A DNA stretch of 64,000 nt from Cinclus cinclus. Taxonomy: Eukaryota > Chordata > Aves > Passeriformes > Cinclidae. The stretch lies in contig NC_085080.1 in the NCBI RefSeq assembly GCF_963662255.1, forward strand, positions 875,503 through 939,502. The letters are read 5' to 3'. The translations under genes were made by a program, and so were the position numbers. Of this stretch, positions 44,501 to 59,400 are shown piece by piece. The first letter of the stretch is position 1. Each line of letters opens with the position of its first letter. A model generated the notes under the pieces. It made no database searches. It saw nothing but the letters and a program-made list of their open reading frames with translations, and was not told the DNA's origin.

Positions 44501-44591
44501 CCACAAAAATCCCCCCAAAAAAGCCCAAAACAAATCCCCGCATCCCCCAAACCTCGCCCGGTCCCGGCTCTACCTCAGTCTGCGCCGCCAT
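32407..44591 (-). CDS. VPS52: VPS52, GARP/EARP complex subunit (N-terminal third; 3' end missing)
   Basis: Shared core subunit of GARP and EARP, the tethering complexes for endosome-to-TGN transport and endosomal recycling. Exons on the minus strand, in coding order: 44591-44553, 44436-44355, 43624-43572, 43462-43387, 42123-42056, 37561-37386, 34607-34457 and 32507-32407. All borders are AG/GT and all phases agree; they give 746 coding bases (248 residues plus two bases). Diagnostic segments are VHIQENLEDALVQEAL, YSRQVELELQEVEKASI, RESENIAELHNQISACD, LRLRNRRQVRERLGGLLDEL, VLDRLRIK and FSFRKPMTNYQIPQDSLLKY, in human VPS52 order. Coiled-coil heptads are evident. Human VPS52 is about 723 residues, so about two thirds is absent below 32407. 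Its start codon faces RPS18 across 91 bp. Confidence 0.95.
32511..33130. repeat. 10-bp CCAGTAAGAA minisatellite next to VPS52 exon 8 acceptor
   Basis: About 60 units, with AAACAGCAGGAAACA variants. In the VPS52 sense strand each unit is TTCTTACTGG, containing the branch-point-like CTTAC. The array begins about five bases from the acceptor of exon 8. Confidence 0.95.
33170..33990. repeat. CAGTTCATCC array and about 210-bp tandem units (VPS52 intron 7)
   Basis: 10-bp units TTCATCCCAG to 33400, then three longer units with CTGGGATTTTTTTCTGATTT and GGAACTCTCCCAGTTCCATC. Confidence 0.92.
34040..34430. repeat. T-rich array with AGGGGTAGGAATTTGGCGAT (VPS52 intron 7)
   Basis: Five units of 60 to 75 bp separated by long T and G/T runs. 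It ends about 25 bases from the exon 7 donor. Confidence 0.9.
34457..34607 (-). CDS. VPS52: VPS52 exon 7
   Basis: Encodes S, then VILESPVTSPEFLERLRDLD, GKIEAVKEQAFRDTLACNDV and QHVLDRLRIK; acceptor CCCAG, donor GTGCGG. Human has AILEAPVTEPRFLEQLQELD and VLDRLRVK in the same order. It ends in phase 0. Confidence 0.95.
34690..35915. repeat. About 32-bp AAAATCCGTCCAAAAATGGG array (VPS52 intron 6)
   Basis: Some 38 units alternating GGAAATTCCCATT and GGAATTCCCAGC variants; longer blocks (about 130 bp) recur. Confidence 0.93.
35920..37140. repeat. CCCATCCCAAATCCCCATTT array (VPS52 intron 6)
   Basis: C-rich units of 20 to 24 bp, interrupted about every 100 to 150 bp by TTCTGGGAATCCTCTCCC. A T/C-rich region with no gene (37141-37380) leads to exon 6. 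Confidence 0.92.
37386..37561 (-). CDS. VPS52: VPS52 exon 6: coiled coil
   Basis: Encodes RMEQMLGSFQSSLSSLSWEI, then RALQGQAGAMNLRLRNRRQV and RERLGGLLDELVVPPDMI plus two bases of Ser; acceptor CCCCAG, donor GTGAGG. It matches human RMEQMLGAFQSDLSSISSEI with scattered conservative changes. Confidence 0.95.
37575..40140. repeat. About 195-bp higher-order array, 13 copies (VPS52 intron 5)
   Basis: Each unit contains GACATTTGGGACGTTTCGGG, GACGGTTTTGGGGGTTTTTT, a GGTTTTTGGTGTTCAGGGGG block and GGACAATTTCAGACAATTTG. Copies begin near 37620, 37831, 38022, 38212, 38401, 38611, 38815, 39004, 39206, 39408, 39596, 39788 and 39979. Confidence 0.92.
40150..42045. repeat. 12-bp GGGGACACTTTG / GGGGACATTTAG array (VPS52 intron 5)
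   Basis: About 150 short units, with higher-order blocks of several hundred bp (compare 40730-41040 with 41330-41500). It stops within ten bases of the exon 5 donor. Confidence 0.95.
42056..42123 (-). CDS. VPS52: VPS52 exon 5
   Basis: Completes Tyr, then IRESENIAELHNQISACDAI and LE; acceptor CTCAG, donor GTGACA. Human has IQESENIASLHNQITACDAVLE. The exon is an island between two long GGGGACA-type arrays; the repeat begins within about ten bases of the donor. Confidence 0.95.
42125..43380. repeat. GGGGACATTTGG and GGGGACAATTTTTT arrays (VPS52 intron 4)
   Basis: 12-bp units to about 42920, including a repeated block with TGAGGACGGGTTTTTGGGAT (42210 and 42610). Then GGGGACAATTTTTTTGGGG units up to the exon 4 donor. 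The C-rich sense strand matches intron 5. Confidence 0.93.
43387..43462 (-). CDS. VPS52: VPS52 exon 4: first coiled-coil segment
   Basis: Encodes GVDLREYSRQVELELQEVEK then ASIQD, ending with one base of a split Tyr codon; acceptor CAG, donor GTATCC. The heptad-like spacing of V, L, L and V fits the coiled coil by which GARP N-termini assemble. The donor opens onto a run of C bases in the sense strand. Confidence 0.94.
43572..43624 (-). CDS. VPS52: VPS52 exon 3
   Basis: Short 53-bp exon encoding VHIQENLEDALVQEALQT; acceptor CCCCAG, donor GTGAGT. Human has VHIQANLEDELVKEALKT. It ends in phase 0 and leads into the first coiled coil. Confidence 0.95.
43815..44260. repeat. 43-bp tandem array with TALE, CArG and CACCC-type motifs (VPS52 intron 2)
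   Basis: About ten units of about 43 bp. Seven keep TGTCAATCA (43815, 43858, 43944, 44030, 44073, 44159 and 44201), the reverse complement of the PBX/PREP motif TGATTGACA. CACGCCC and CACACCC boxes recur in every unit. The A-rich part of the unit forms a perfect CArG box CCAAATAAGG at 43827-43836 and 44128-44137, with near matches elsewhere. It lies within 800 bp of the divergent promoter. Confidence 0.8.
44355..44436 (-). CDS. VPS52: VPS52 exon 2: acidic N-terminal segment
   Basis: Acceptor CAG then VAAMEAPLEAELEAELDLDG and AELEEVD; donor GTGAGA. The exon ends with one base, which joins the TT of the next exon to give Val and so EEVDVHIQ, matching the human LDEVDVHIQ join. The frame is highly acidic and repetitive (EAEL units), so small length differences are likely between species. 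Confidence 0.87.
44553..44591 (-). CDS. VPS52: VPS52 exon 1
   Basis: Encodes MAAQTEVEPGPGE from an ATG lying inside a YY1-type AAGATGGCGGC motif. Two in-frame donors are possible: GTTTGG after 44553 (used here) or GTAGAG after 44574, which would end the exon at MAAQTE. Neither matches the donor consensus well, so the exon end is uncertain. The N-terminus is shorter than in human, where it is poorly conserved. Confidence 0.7.
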
Positions 44592-44682
44592 CTTGTGGAC
44601 GCACGGCGTACGGGGCGCGGCGCGTGACGTCACTTCCGTCCCCTCCTTCTTCTTCCGGCAGAGCCCCGCGAAGGCCGCAGTC
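44592..44682. promoter_or_regulatory. Divergent VPS52/RPS18 promoter (CRE, ETS, YY1, TOP-like tract)
   Basis: The two start codons face away from each other across 91 bp. Inside are a full CRE palindrome TGACGTCA (44625-44632) overlapping an ETS site CACTTCCG (44631-44638), a second ETS core CTTCCGG (44652-44658), and a pyrimidine tract at 44641-44656 suited to a TOP start for RPS18. A YY1 motif (AAGATGGCGGC on the minus strand, 44585-44595) covers the VPS52 ATG. The region is CpG-rich and has no TATA box. The same head-to-head pair is found in mammals, so shared regulation is likely. Confidence 0.85.
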
Positions 44683-51106
<6,424 letters not shown>

Positions 51107-51201
51107 GGAGAAAAGGGCAAAATTGGGCTGGAAAAATGGGAATTGGTGGTTTGGGGTTTTTTTTTGGGGTTTTTTTTTGGGGTGGGCGGGGAAGTTGCGG
51201 G

Positions 51202-51207
51202 AATAAA
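51202..51207 (+). promoter_or_regulatory. RPS18 poly(A) signal
   Basis: AATAAA 95 bases after the RPS18 stop codon, followed by a G/T-rich stretch (51220-51245) that suits the downstream element. Confidence 0.8.
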
Positions 51208-51249
51208 ATCGGTTGAAAATTCCTGGGGGTTTATGAGAGTTTGTGAGGG

Positions 51250-52530
51250 GATTTTTTTTTTTTTGGGGGGGGGGCAAAAGGGGAAAAAATGAGGGGGGAA
51301 AAATGGGGGAAATTGGGGAAAAAATGGAGGGGGAAATGAGGGGGGAAAAATGAAAAATTGGGGGGAAAATGGAGGGGGGAAAATTGGGGAAAAATGGGGA
51401 AAAGACGGGAAAATGGGGGGAAAATGAAAAACTGGGGGAAAAATTGGAGGGGGAAAGGAGGGGGAAATTGGGGAAAAAATGGAGGGGGAAAATTGGGGGA
51501 AAAATGAGGAAAATTGGGGGGAAAATGGGGAAAAGATGGGAAATTGAGGGGAAATGGGGGGAAAAAGGGGGGAAATTGGGGGAAAAATGGGAAAAATGAA
51601 AAATTGGGGGGGAAAATGGAGGGGGAAAATTGGGGGAAAAATGGGGAAAATCGGAGAAAAAATGGAGGGGGAAATGGAAAATTGGGGGGAAAATGGAGGG
51701 GGAAAGGAGGGGGAAAATTGGGGGAAAAATGGAGAAAATTGGGGAAAAATGGAGGGGGAAATGAGGGGAAAAAGAAGGGGGGAAAATGGGGGCGAAATTG
51801 GGGAGAAAGGAGGGAAAAAATGGGGGAAAAATAGAAAAAAATGGGGAAAAAATGGGAAATTGAGGGGAAAAAAGGAGGGGGGAAATTGAGGGGAAAATTG
51901 GGGAAAAAATGGGGAAAAATTGAGGGAAAAGACAGAAAATGGAGAGGAAATTGGGGGGAAAGGGGGGGGAAATGAAAATTTGGGGAAAATTGGGGAAAAG
52001 GGGGGGGAAATGAAAAATTGGGCAAAAAAAGAAAAATGGAAATTGAGGGAAAAAGGGAGGGGGGAAATGGGGGAAAAATGGAAAATTGGGGGAAAAGGAA
52101 AAATTGGGAAAACGGGGGAAAAAATGAAGAATTGGGGAAAAAGGGGAAGAAAAAAATTGAGAGGGGAAAATTGGGAAAAAAAATTGAGGGGAAAACTGGG
52201 AAAAAATGAGGGCAGAAATGAAAAATTGGGAAAAAAATGAGGGGAAAACTGGGGGGGAATATGAAAAACTGAGAGGGGAAAAATTGGGGAAAAAACAGGA
52301 AAAATGAGAGAAAAAAAAATGAGGGGGAAAACGGGGGGAAAAAAGAAAAATTGGGGAAAAAAGGAGGAAAAAGCAGGAAAAAAATGGGAAATTGAGGGAA
52401 AAAAGGAGGGGGAATATGGGGGGAAAAATGAAAAATTGGGGGAAAAAAGGGAAAATTTAGGGGGAAAAAAAGGACAGGAAAAATGGGGGTAAAAATGGAA
52501 AATTGGGGAAAAAAGGAGGGAAAAACTGGG
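51250..52530. repeat. Purine-rich GGGGGAAAATTGGGGAAAAA array (RPS18-WDR46 intergenic)
   Basis: 1.3 kb of G/A runs with single T, on the plus strand. It begins about 45 bases after the RPS18 poly(A) signal and mirrors the pyrimidine array of RPS18 intron 4. Confidence 0.93.
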
Positions 52531-53154
52531 AAAAAGAAATTAAGGAAAAACGGGATAGAAGTGGGGGGTTATAGGAGAATAAAATGGATTTCTTGGGGTT
52601 ACAGTGGGATTTTTTTGGGGGATTGGATTTTTTTTTGGGGAAAAACCAAAAAATATTGGAAAATCGGGAAAGACAAAAAAATTTTAAAAAGGAATTTTGG
52701 GGTCGGACACGAAATTCCAGTAATGAAGGCAGAGGTTTTTGGGTTTGTTTTTTTTTTATTTTAATTTCAGAGTGGATTTTTGAGGATTAAAAATGAAATT
52801 TTAGGAACAAAAACGGAATTCTGGGAAGGAGGGAGTGGTTTTGGGATTGGGATTTCCCGATTTTTTTTGGGGAGGATGGAAGGGGGTTTGGGCGTTGAAA
52901 GTGAATTTGTGGGAAATAAAGCTGAATTTTGGGGAAAATAAAAATTTTTGGGAATAAAAATTTGGAGAAATCCACGTGGAATTTTTAGGGAATAAAAGCA
53001 GATTTTATTCCAGGGAGAAAATAGCGTCTTTGTGAGGAATAAACGTCGGTATTTTGGGAGGAAGAGTTAATTTCAGAACGAAAGGAGGGGTTTGGGAGGG
53101 GGGGAATCGCTTCTTGGGGGGGGGGGAAAAATGGGAATTTGGGACGCCCCAAAA
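52531..53154. other. Degenerate A/G-rich intergenic sequence
   Basis: Loose 25 to 30-bp repeats such as GGGAATAAAAATTT with AATAAA-like words. No exon, ORF or RNA gene recognised. In particular there is no trace of a galactosyltransferase (B3GALT4) reading frame. Confidence 0.7.
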
Positions 53155-53458
53155 TTTGGGAGAGCGGGCCCGGAAGTGCCGTACAGCGATTTGCCCTCAA
53201 CAAAGATGGCGGCTCCCACGCCCCCCACTTCTGTGCGCCCACAGCAAAGATGGCGCCGCCCACAACAAAGATGGCGCCGCCCACAACAAAGATGGCGCCC
53301 GCGCTTTATTCAGTGCCCGCTACGCCCTATATCAAGATGGCGGCTCCGCCCTCCACCCCTTCCCGCGCCGCTTCGCTCTGATTGGCCACGCTTTGCCCGC
53401 CCTTCAATCCGATTGGTTCCTCACCCGGAAGTAGGTGTGGCTTCTCCGCGTGGCGGCG
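53155..53458 (+). promoter_or_regulatory. WDR46 promoter with five YY1-type motifs, ETS and CCAAT boxes
   Basis: Non-repetitive GC-rich stretch before the WDR46 ATG. AAGATGGCGGC occurs at 53203-53213 and 53334-53344, and AAGATGGCGCC at 53247, 53268 and 53289 (a 21-bp tandem), all in gene orientation. Inverted CCAAT boxes (ATTGG) are at 53381-53385 and 53412-53416. CCGGAAGT ETS sites are near 53170 and 53425. No TATA box is obvious near the ATG. This arrangement is typical of nucleolar and ribosome-related housekeeping promoters. Confidence 0.8.
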
Positions 53459-53479
53459 ATGGACGGCGGCGTGTCCGGG
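53459..53479 (+). CDS. WDR46: WDR46 exon 1
   Basis: Encodes MDGGVSG; donor GTGAGT. This ATG is the first one after the promoter motifs and joins exon 2 in phase 0. It is the least certain exon because the sequence is short and not conserved. Confidence 0.72.
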
Positions 53480-56400
53480 GTGAGTGAGGGGACGGGGGAA
53501 AAATTCCCCCAAATTTGGGGGTCTCGGGGAGGGTTTTGGGGATCCCCGAGTGATTTTTGGGAGATTCCGGCCTCATTCCCGCTTTTCCTGCAGAGGAAGG
53601 ACCCGTTCCCCGGGCCGGCGCCGGTGCCGCGTCCCAGAGTGAAGCGGTTCCTGCGGGGCGCGGAGGAGAAAGAGGTAAAGAGCGGGGGGTCCCTGAGGGG
53701 ATTTGGGGGTTCTTGAGAGGATTTTGGGATCCTGGGGGGGTTTGGGGTGGGGTCCCTGAGGGGATTTGGGGGGGGCTGAGTGGATTCTGGGGGGTTCCCT
53801 GAGGGGATTTAGGGATCCTGAGGGCGTTTAGGGGTCGTTTAGAAGATTTTGTGGAGTCCCGGAGGGAATTTTGGTATCCTGAGGGGATTTGGGGGTTGCC
53901 TGAGGAGATGTTGGGAACCTGAAGGATTCTGAGGAGTCCCTGAGGAGATTTTGGGATCCATGAGGGGATTTTGGGATTCTGAGGGAATTTTGGGGGTCCC
54001 TGAGGGGATTTTGGGATCCTGATGGGATTTTGGGATCCATGAGGGGATTTTGGGGGTCCCTGAGGAGATTTTGGGATCCATGAGGGGATTTTGGGATTCT
54101 GAGGGACTTTTGGGGGTCCCTGAGGGGATTTTGGGATCCTGATGGGATTTTGGGATCCTGAGGGGATTTTGGGGGTCCCTGAGGAGATTTTGGGATCCTG
54201 AGGGGATTTTGGGATTCTGAGGGTGTTTGGGGGTCCCTGAGGGGATTTTGGGATCCATGAGGGGATTTTGGGGGTCCCTGAAGGGATTTTGGGATCCTGA
54301 GGGGATTTTGGGATTCTGAGGGTGTTTGGGGGTCCCTGAGGGGATTTTGGGATCCTGAGGGGATTTTGGGATTCTGAGGGTGTTTGGGGGTCCCTGAGGG
54401 GATTTTGGGATCCATGAGGGGATTTTGGGGGTCCCTGAAGGGATTTTGGGATCCTGAGGGGATTTTGGGATTCTGAGGGTGTTTGGGGGTCCCTGAGGGG
54501 ATTTTGGGATCCATGAGGGGATTTTGGGGGTCCCTGAAGGGATTTTGGGATCCTGAGGGGATTTTGGGATTCTGAGGGTGTTTGGGGGTCCCTGAGGAGA
54601 TTTTGGGATCCTGAGGGGATTTTGGGGGTCCCTGAGGAGATTTTGGGATCCTGAGGGGATTTTGGGGGTCCCTGAGGAGATTCTGGGGTCCCTGAGGAGA
54701 TTTTGGGGTCCATGAGGGGATTTTGGGGGTCCCTGGGGAGATTTTGGGAGAAATGGGCGGAATTTGGGTGAAATTTAGATGCAATTTGGGGAAATTTGAG
54801 GGAATTTGGGTGAAATTCGGGGGGATTTGGGTGAAATTTGAGGGAATTCTGGGGGATTTGTGGAATTTGGGTGAAATCTTGGGGGATTTGGGGAGAAATT
54901 TTGGGATGAAATTTTTGGGGGATATTAGGGTGAAAATTTTGGGGGGAAATTTCGGGGGATTTGGGGTGAAAATTTTGGGGGATTTCAGGGTGAAATTTTG
55001 GCTTTTGGGGGTGAAATTTTGTGGGATTTGGGTGGAATTTTGGGGGATTTGGGGGTGGAATTTTGGGGGATTTGGGGGTGAAATTTGGAGAGATTACGGG
55101 GTGAAATTTTGGGGAACTTGGGTGAAATTTAGGGGGATTTGGGTGGAATTTTGGGGTGAAAATTTTGGGGGATTTTGGGGTGGAATTTTGGGGCATTTGG
55201 GGGTGGAATTTTGGGGGATTTGAGTGGAATTTGGGGGTGAAATTTGGAGAGATTACGGGGTGAAATTTTGGGGAACTTGGGTGAAATTTAGGGGGATTGG
55301 GGTGGAATTTTGGAGGATTTGGGGGAGGTGAAATTTTGGGTGATTTTTTTTTTTTTTTCACCTCTCCCCTTTCCCCAGCCCCGCGCCGTCGCCCCCCGGC
55401 TCCGCTGGCACCTGAAAAATTTGGAAAATCGGGAAAATTCGGCGGCGGAAAAGGCGGCGAGATGGGAACCGCTCCTGCCCGAGGAACCGGGGTGAGGAAC
55501 CCCCCAAAAAAATAATAAACACCCCAAAAAAAACCTCCCCCAAAAAACCTCCCCTGAAAAAAACCTTCCCAAAAAAAACCTTCCCAAAAAAAACACCACC
55601 AAAAAAAAAAAAACCAAAAAAAACCTCCCCTGAAAAAACCTCCCCTGAAAAAAACCTTCCCAAAAAAAACCTTCCCAAAAAAAACACCCCCAAAAAAAAA
55701 AACCCCAAAAAAACCCAAAATAAACACCCCCCAAAAAAAAAACCAAAAAAATAAACACCCCAAAAAAAACCTCCCCTGAAAAAACCTTCCCAAAAAAAAC
55801 CTTCCCAAAAAAAACCTTCCCAAAAAAAAAAAACCAAAAAAAACCTCCCCTGAAAAAACCTCCCCTGAAAAAACCTTCCCAAAAAAAACCTTCCCAAAAA
55901 AAACACCCCAAAAAAAACACCCCCAAAAAAAAAAACCCCAAAAAAAACCCAAAATAAACACCCCCCAAAAAAAAAACCAAAAAAATAAACACCCCAAAAA
56001 AAACCTCCCCCAAAAAACCTCCCCTGAAAAAACCTTCCCAAAAAAAACCTTCCCAAAAAAAACACCCCAAAAAAAACACCCCCAAAAAAAAAAACCCCAA
56101 AAAAAACCCAAAATAAACACCCCCCAAAAAAAAAACCAAAAAAATAAACACCCCAAAAAAAACCTCCCCCAAAAAACCTCCCCCAAAAAACCTCCCCTGA
56201 AAAAACCTTCCCAAAAAAAACCTTCCCAAAAAAAACCTTCCCAAAAAAAACATCCGAAAAAAAAACAAAACAAAACAAAAAAAACAAAAAAAAACCCCAA
56301 AAAAACCTCACCAAAAAACTTCCCCTGAAAAAACCTCCCAAAAAAAAACCTTCCCAAAAAAAACCTTCCCAAAAAAAAACCCCAAAAAAACCAAAACAAA

Positions 56401-59400
56401 CAAAAAAAACAAAAAAAAAACCCCAAAAAACCTCCCCTGAAAAAACCTCCCAAAAAAAACCTTCCCAAAAAAAAAACACCAAAAAAAACAAAACAAAACA
56501 AAAAAAACCCCCCAAAAAACCTCCCCTGAAAAAACCTCCCAAAAAAAACCTTCCCAAAAAAAACCTTCCCAAAAAAAACCTTCCCAAAAAAACACCCCAA
56601 AAAAACAAAACAAAACAAAAAAAAACAAAAAAAACCCCCAAAAAAACCTCACCAAAAAACTTCCCCTGAAAAAACCTTCCCAAAAAAAACCTCCCAAAAA
56701 AAACCTTCCCAAAAAAACCTTCCCAAAAAAAACACCCCAAAAAAAACACCCCCAAAAAAACAAAACAAAACAAAAGAAAAAAAAACAAAAAAAACCACCC
56801 CAAAAAAATCCCAAAAATTCCATCCCAGATCCTCAAAAAATCCCAAAAATTCCATCCCAGATCCCCAAAAATCCCAAAAATTTCATCACAGAGCCCCAAA
56901 AAATCCCAAAAATTCCATCCCAGATCCCCAAAAATCCCAAAAATTCCATCCCAGATCCTCAAAAATCCCAAAATTTCCATCCCAGATCCTCAAAAAATCC
57001 CAAAAATTCCATCCCAGAGCCCCAAAAAATCCCAAAAATTCCATCCCAGATCCTCAAAAATCCCAAAAATTCCATCCCAGATCCCCAAAAATCCCAAAAA
57101 TTTCATCACAGAGCCCCAAAAAATCCCAAAAATTCCATCCCAGATCCTCAAATAATCCCAAAAATTCCATCCCAGATCCCCAAAAATCCCAAAATTTCCA
57201 TCCCAGATCCCCAAAAATCCCAAAATTTCCATCCCAGATCCCCAAAGATCCCAAAATTTCCATCCCAGATCCTCAAAAAATCCCAAAAATTCCATCCCAG
57301 ATCCTCAAAAATCCCAAAATTTCCATCCCAGATCCCCAAAAAATCCCAAAAATTCCATCACAGATCCTCAAAAATCCCAAAAATTCCATCCCAGAGCCCC
57401 AAAAATTCCATCCCAGATCCCCAAAAATCCCAAAAATTCCATCCCAGATCCCCAAAGATCCCAAAATTTCCATCCCAGATCCTCAAAAAATCCCAAAAAT
57501 TCCATCCCAGATCCTCAAAGATCCCAAAAATTCCATCCCAGATCCTCAAATAATCCCAAAAATTCCATCCCAGATCCTCAAAGATCCCAAAAATTCCATC
57601 CCAGATCCTCAAATAATCCCAAAAATTCCATCCCAGATCCTCAAAGATCCCAAAAATTCCATCCCAGATCCCCAAAAATCCCAAAAATTCCATCCCAGAT
57701 CCCCAAAGATCCCAAAAATTCCATCACAGATCCCCAAAAATCCCAAAAATTCCATCCCAGATCCCCAAAAATCCCAAAATTTCCATCCCAGATCCCCAAA
57801 AATCCCAAAATTTCCATCCCAGATCCCCAAAGATCCCAAAATTTCCATCCCAGATCCTCAAAAAATCCCAAAAATTCCATCCCAGATCCTCAAAGATCCC
57901 AAAAATTCCATCCCAGATCCCCAAAAATCCCAAAAATTCCATCCCAGATCCCCAAAGATCCCAAAAATTCCATCCCAGATCCCCAAAAATCCCAAAAATT
58001 CCATCCCAGATCCCCAAAAATCCCAAAAATTCCATCCTAGATCCCTAAAAAATCCCAAAAATTCCATCCCAGATCCTCAAATAATCCCAAAAATTCCATC
58101 CCAGATCCCCAAAAATCCCAAAATTTCCATCCCAGATCCTCAAATAATCCCAAAAATTCCATCCCAGATCCCCAAGATTCCCAAAAATTCCATCACAGAT
58201 CCCCAAAAATCCCAAAAATTCCATCCCAGATCCCCAAAAATCCCAAAATTTCCATCCCAGATCCTCAAATAATCCCAAAAATTCCATCCCAGATCCCCAA
58301 AAATTCCATCCCAGATCCCCAAGATTCCCAAAAATTCCATCACAGATCCCCAAAAATCCCAAAAATTTCCATCCCAAATCCCCAAAAAAATCCCAAAAAT
58401 TTCCCTCGGGAATGTCCCAAAAAATCCCCCAAAGTTCCATCAAGAAACCCCAAAATCTCCCGGGGGGGCCCCAAATGGTCCCAAATTCCTGGGGTTTTTG
58501 GGGGGGAATTTTTTGGGAATTTTGGGGATTTTTTGGGGGAATTTTTTGGGAATTTTGTGGGAATTTTTGAGGTTTTTTGGGCTTTTTTTTGGGGGGGGGG
58601 GGGGATTTTGGTATTTGTGGTTTTGGGGAATTTTTGGGAATTTTTTGGGGAATTTTTTGTGGAATTTTTCGGGATTTTTTTTTTTTTTTGGGAAATGTTT
58701 GTGGAGAATTTCGGGGGAATTTTTGGGCAATTTTTGGGGAATTTTTGGGAATATTGGGATTTTGGGGGATTTTTGGCAATTTTTTGGGATATTTTGGGGG
58801 AATTTTTTAGGGAATTCTTGGGAATTTTCTTGGACTCTTTGGATTTTTTGGGGGATTTTTTTGGGGATTTTTTGGGGATTTTTTGGGCGATTTTTGGGGG
58901 AATTTTGCTGGGGATTTTTTGGGGGATGTTTTTTGGGATTTTTTGGGTCATTTTTGGGTGATTTCTGGGGGAATTTTTTTGGGGATTTTTTGGGAATTTT
59001 TGGGGGGATTTTTTGGGGATTTTTTGGGGATTTTTTTGGGGATTTTTTGGGTGACATTTGGGGATTTTTTGGGGATTTTTGGGGTGATTTTTGTGGATTT
59101 TTGGGTGATTTTTGTGGATTTTTTGGGGTGATTTTTGGGTCATTTTGGGGAATTTTTGGGGGTGATTTTTTGGGATTTTTTTGGGATTTTTTGGGTCATT
59201 TTTGGGTCATTTTTTTGGGGTGATTTTTTGGGTGATTTTGGGTGATTTTTTGGGGTGATTTTTGGGTCATTTTTGGGGATTTTTTGGGGTGAGTTTTTGG
59301 GATTTTTGGGTCATTTTTGGGTGATTTTTTGGGGTGATTTTTTGGGGTGATTTTTTGGGGTGATTTTGGGGGATTTTTTGGGGGATTTTCTGGGATTTTT

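Noticed and set aside
53421..56618. 1065-residue minus-strand frame opposite WDR46
   Set aside because: Composed of GFFF and NPLRIPKSPQ repeats from intronic arrays; antisense to true WDR46 exons.
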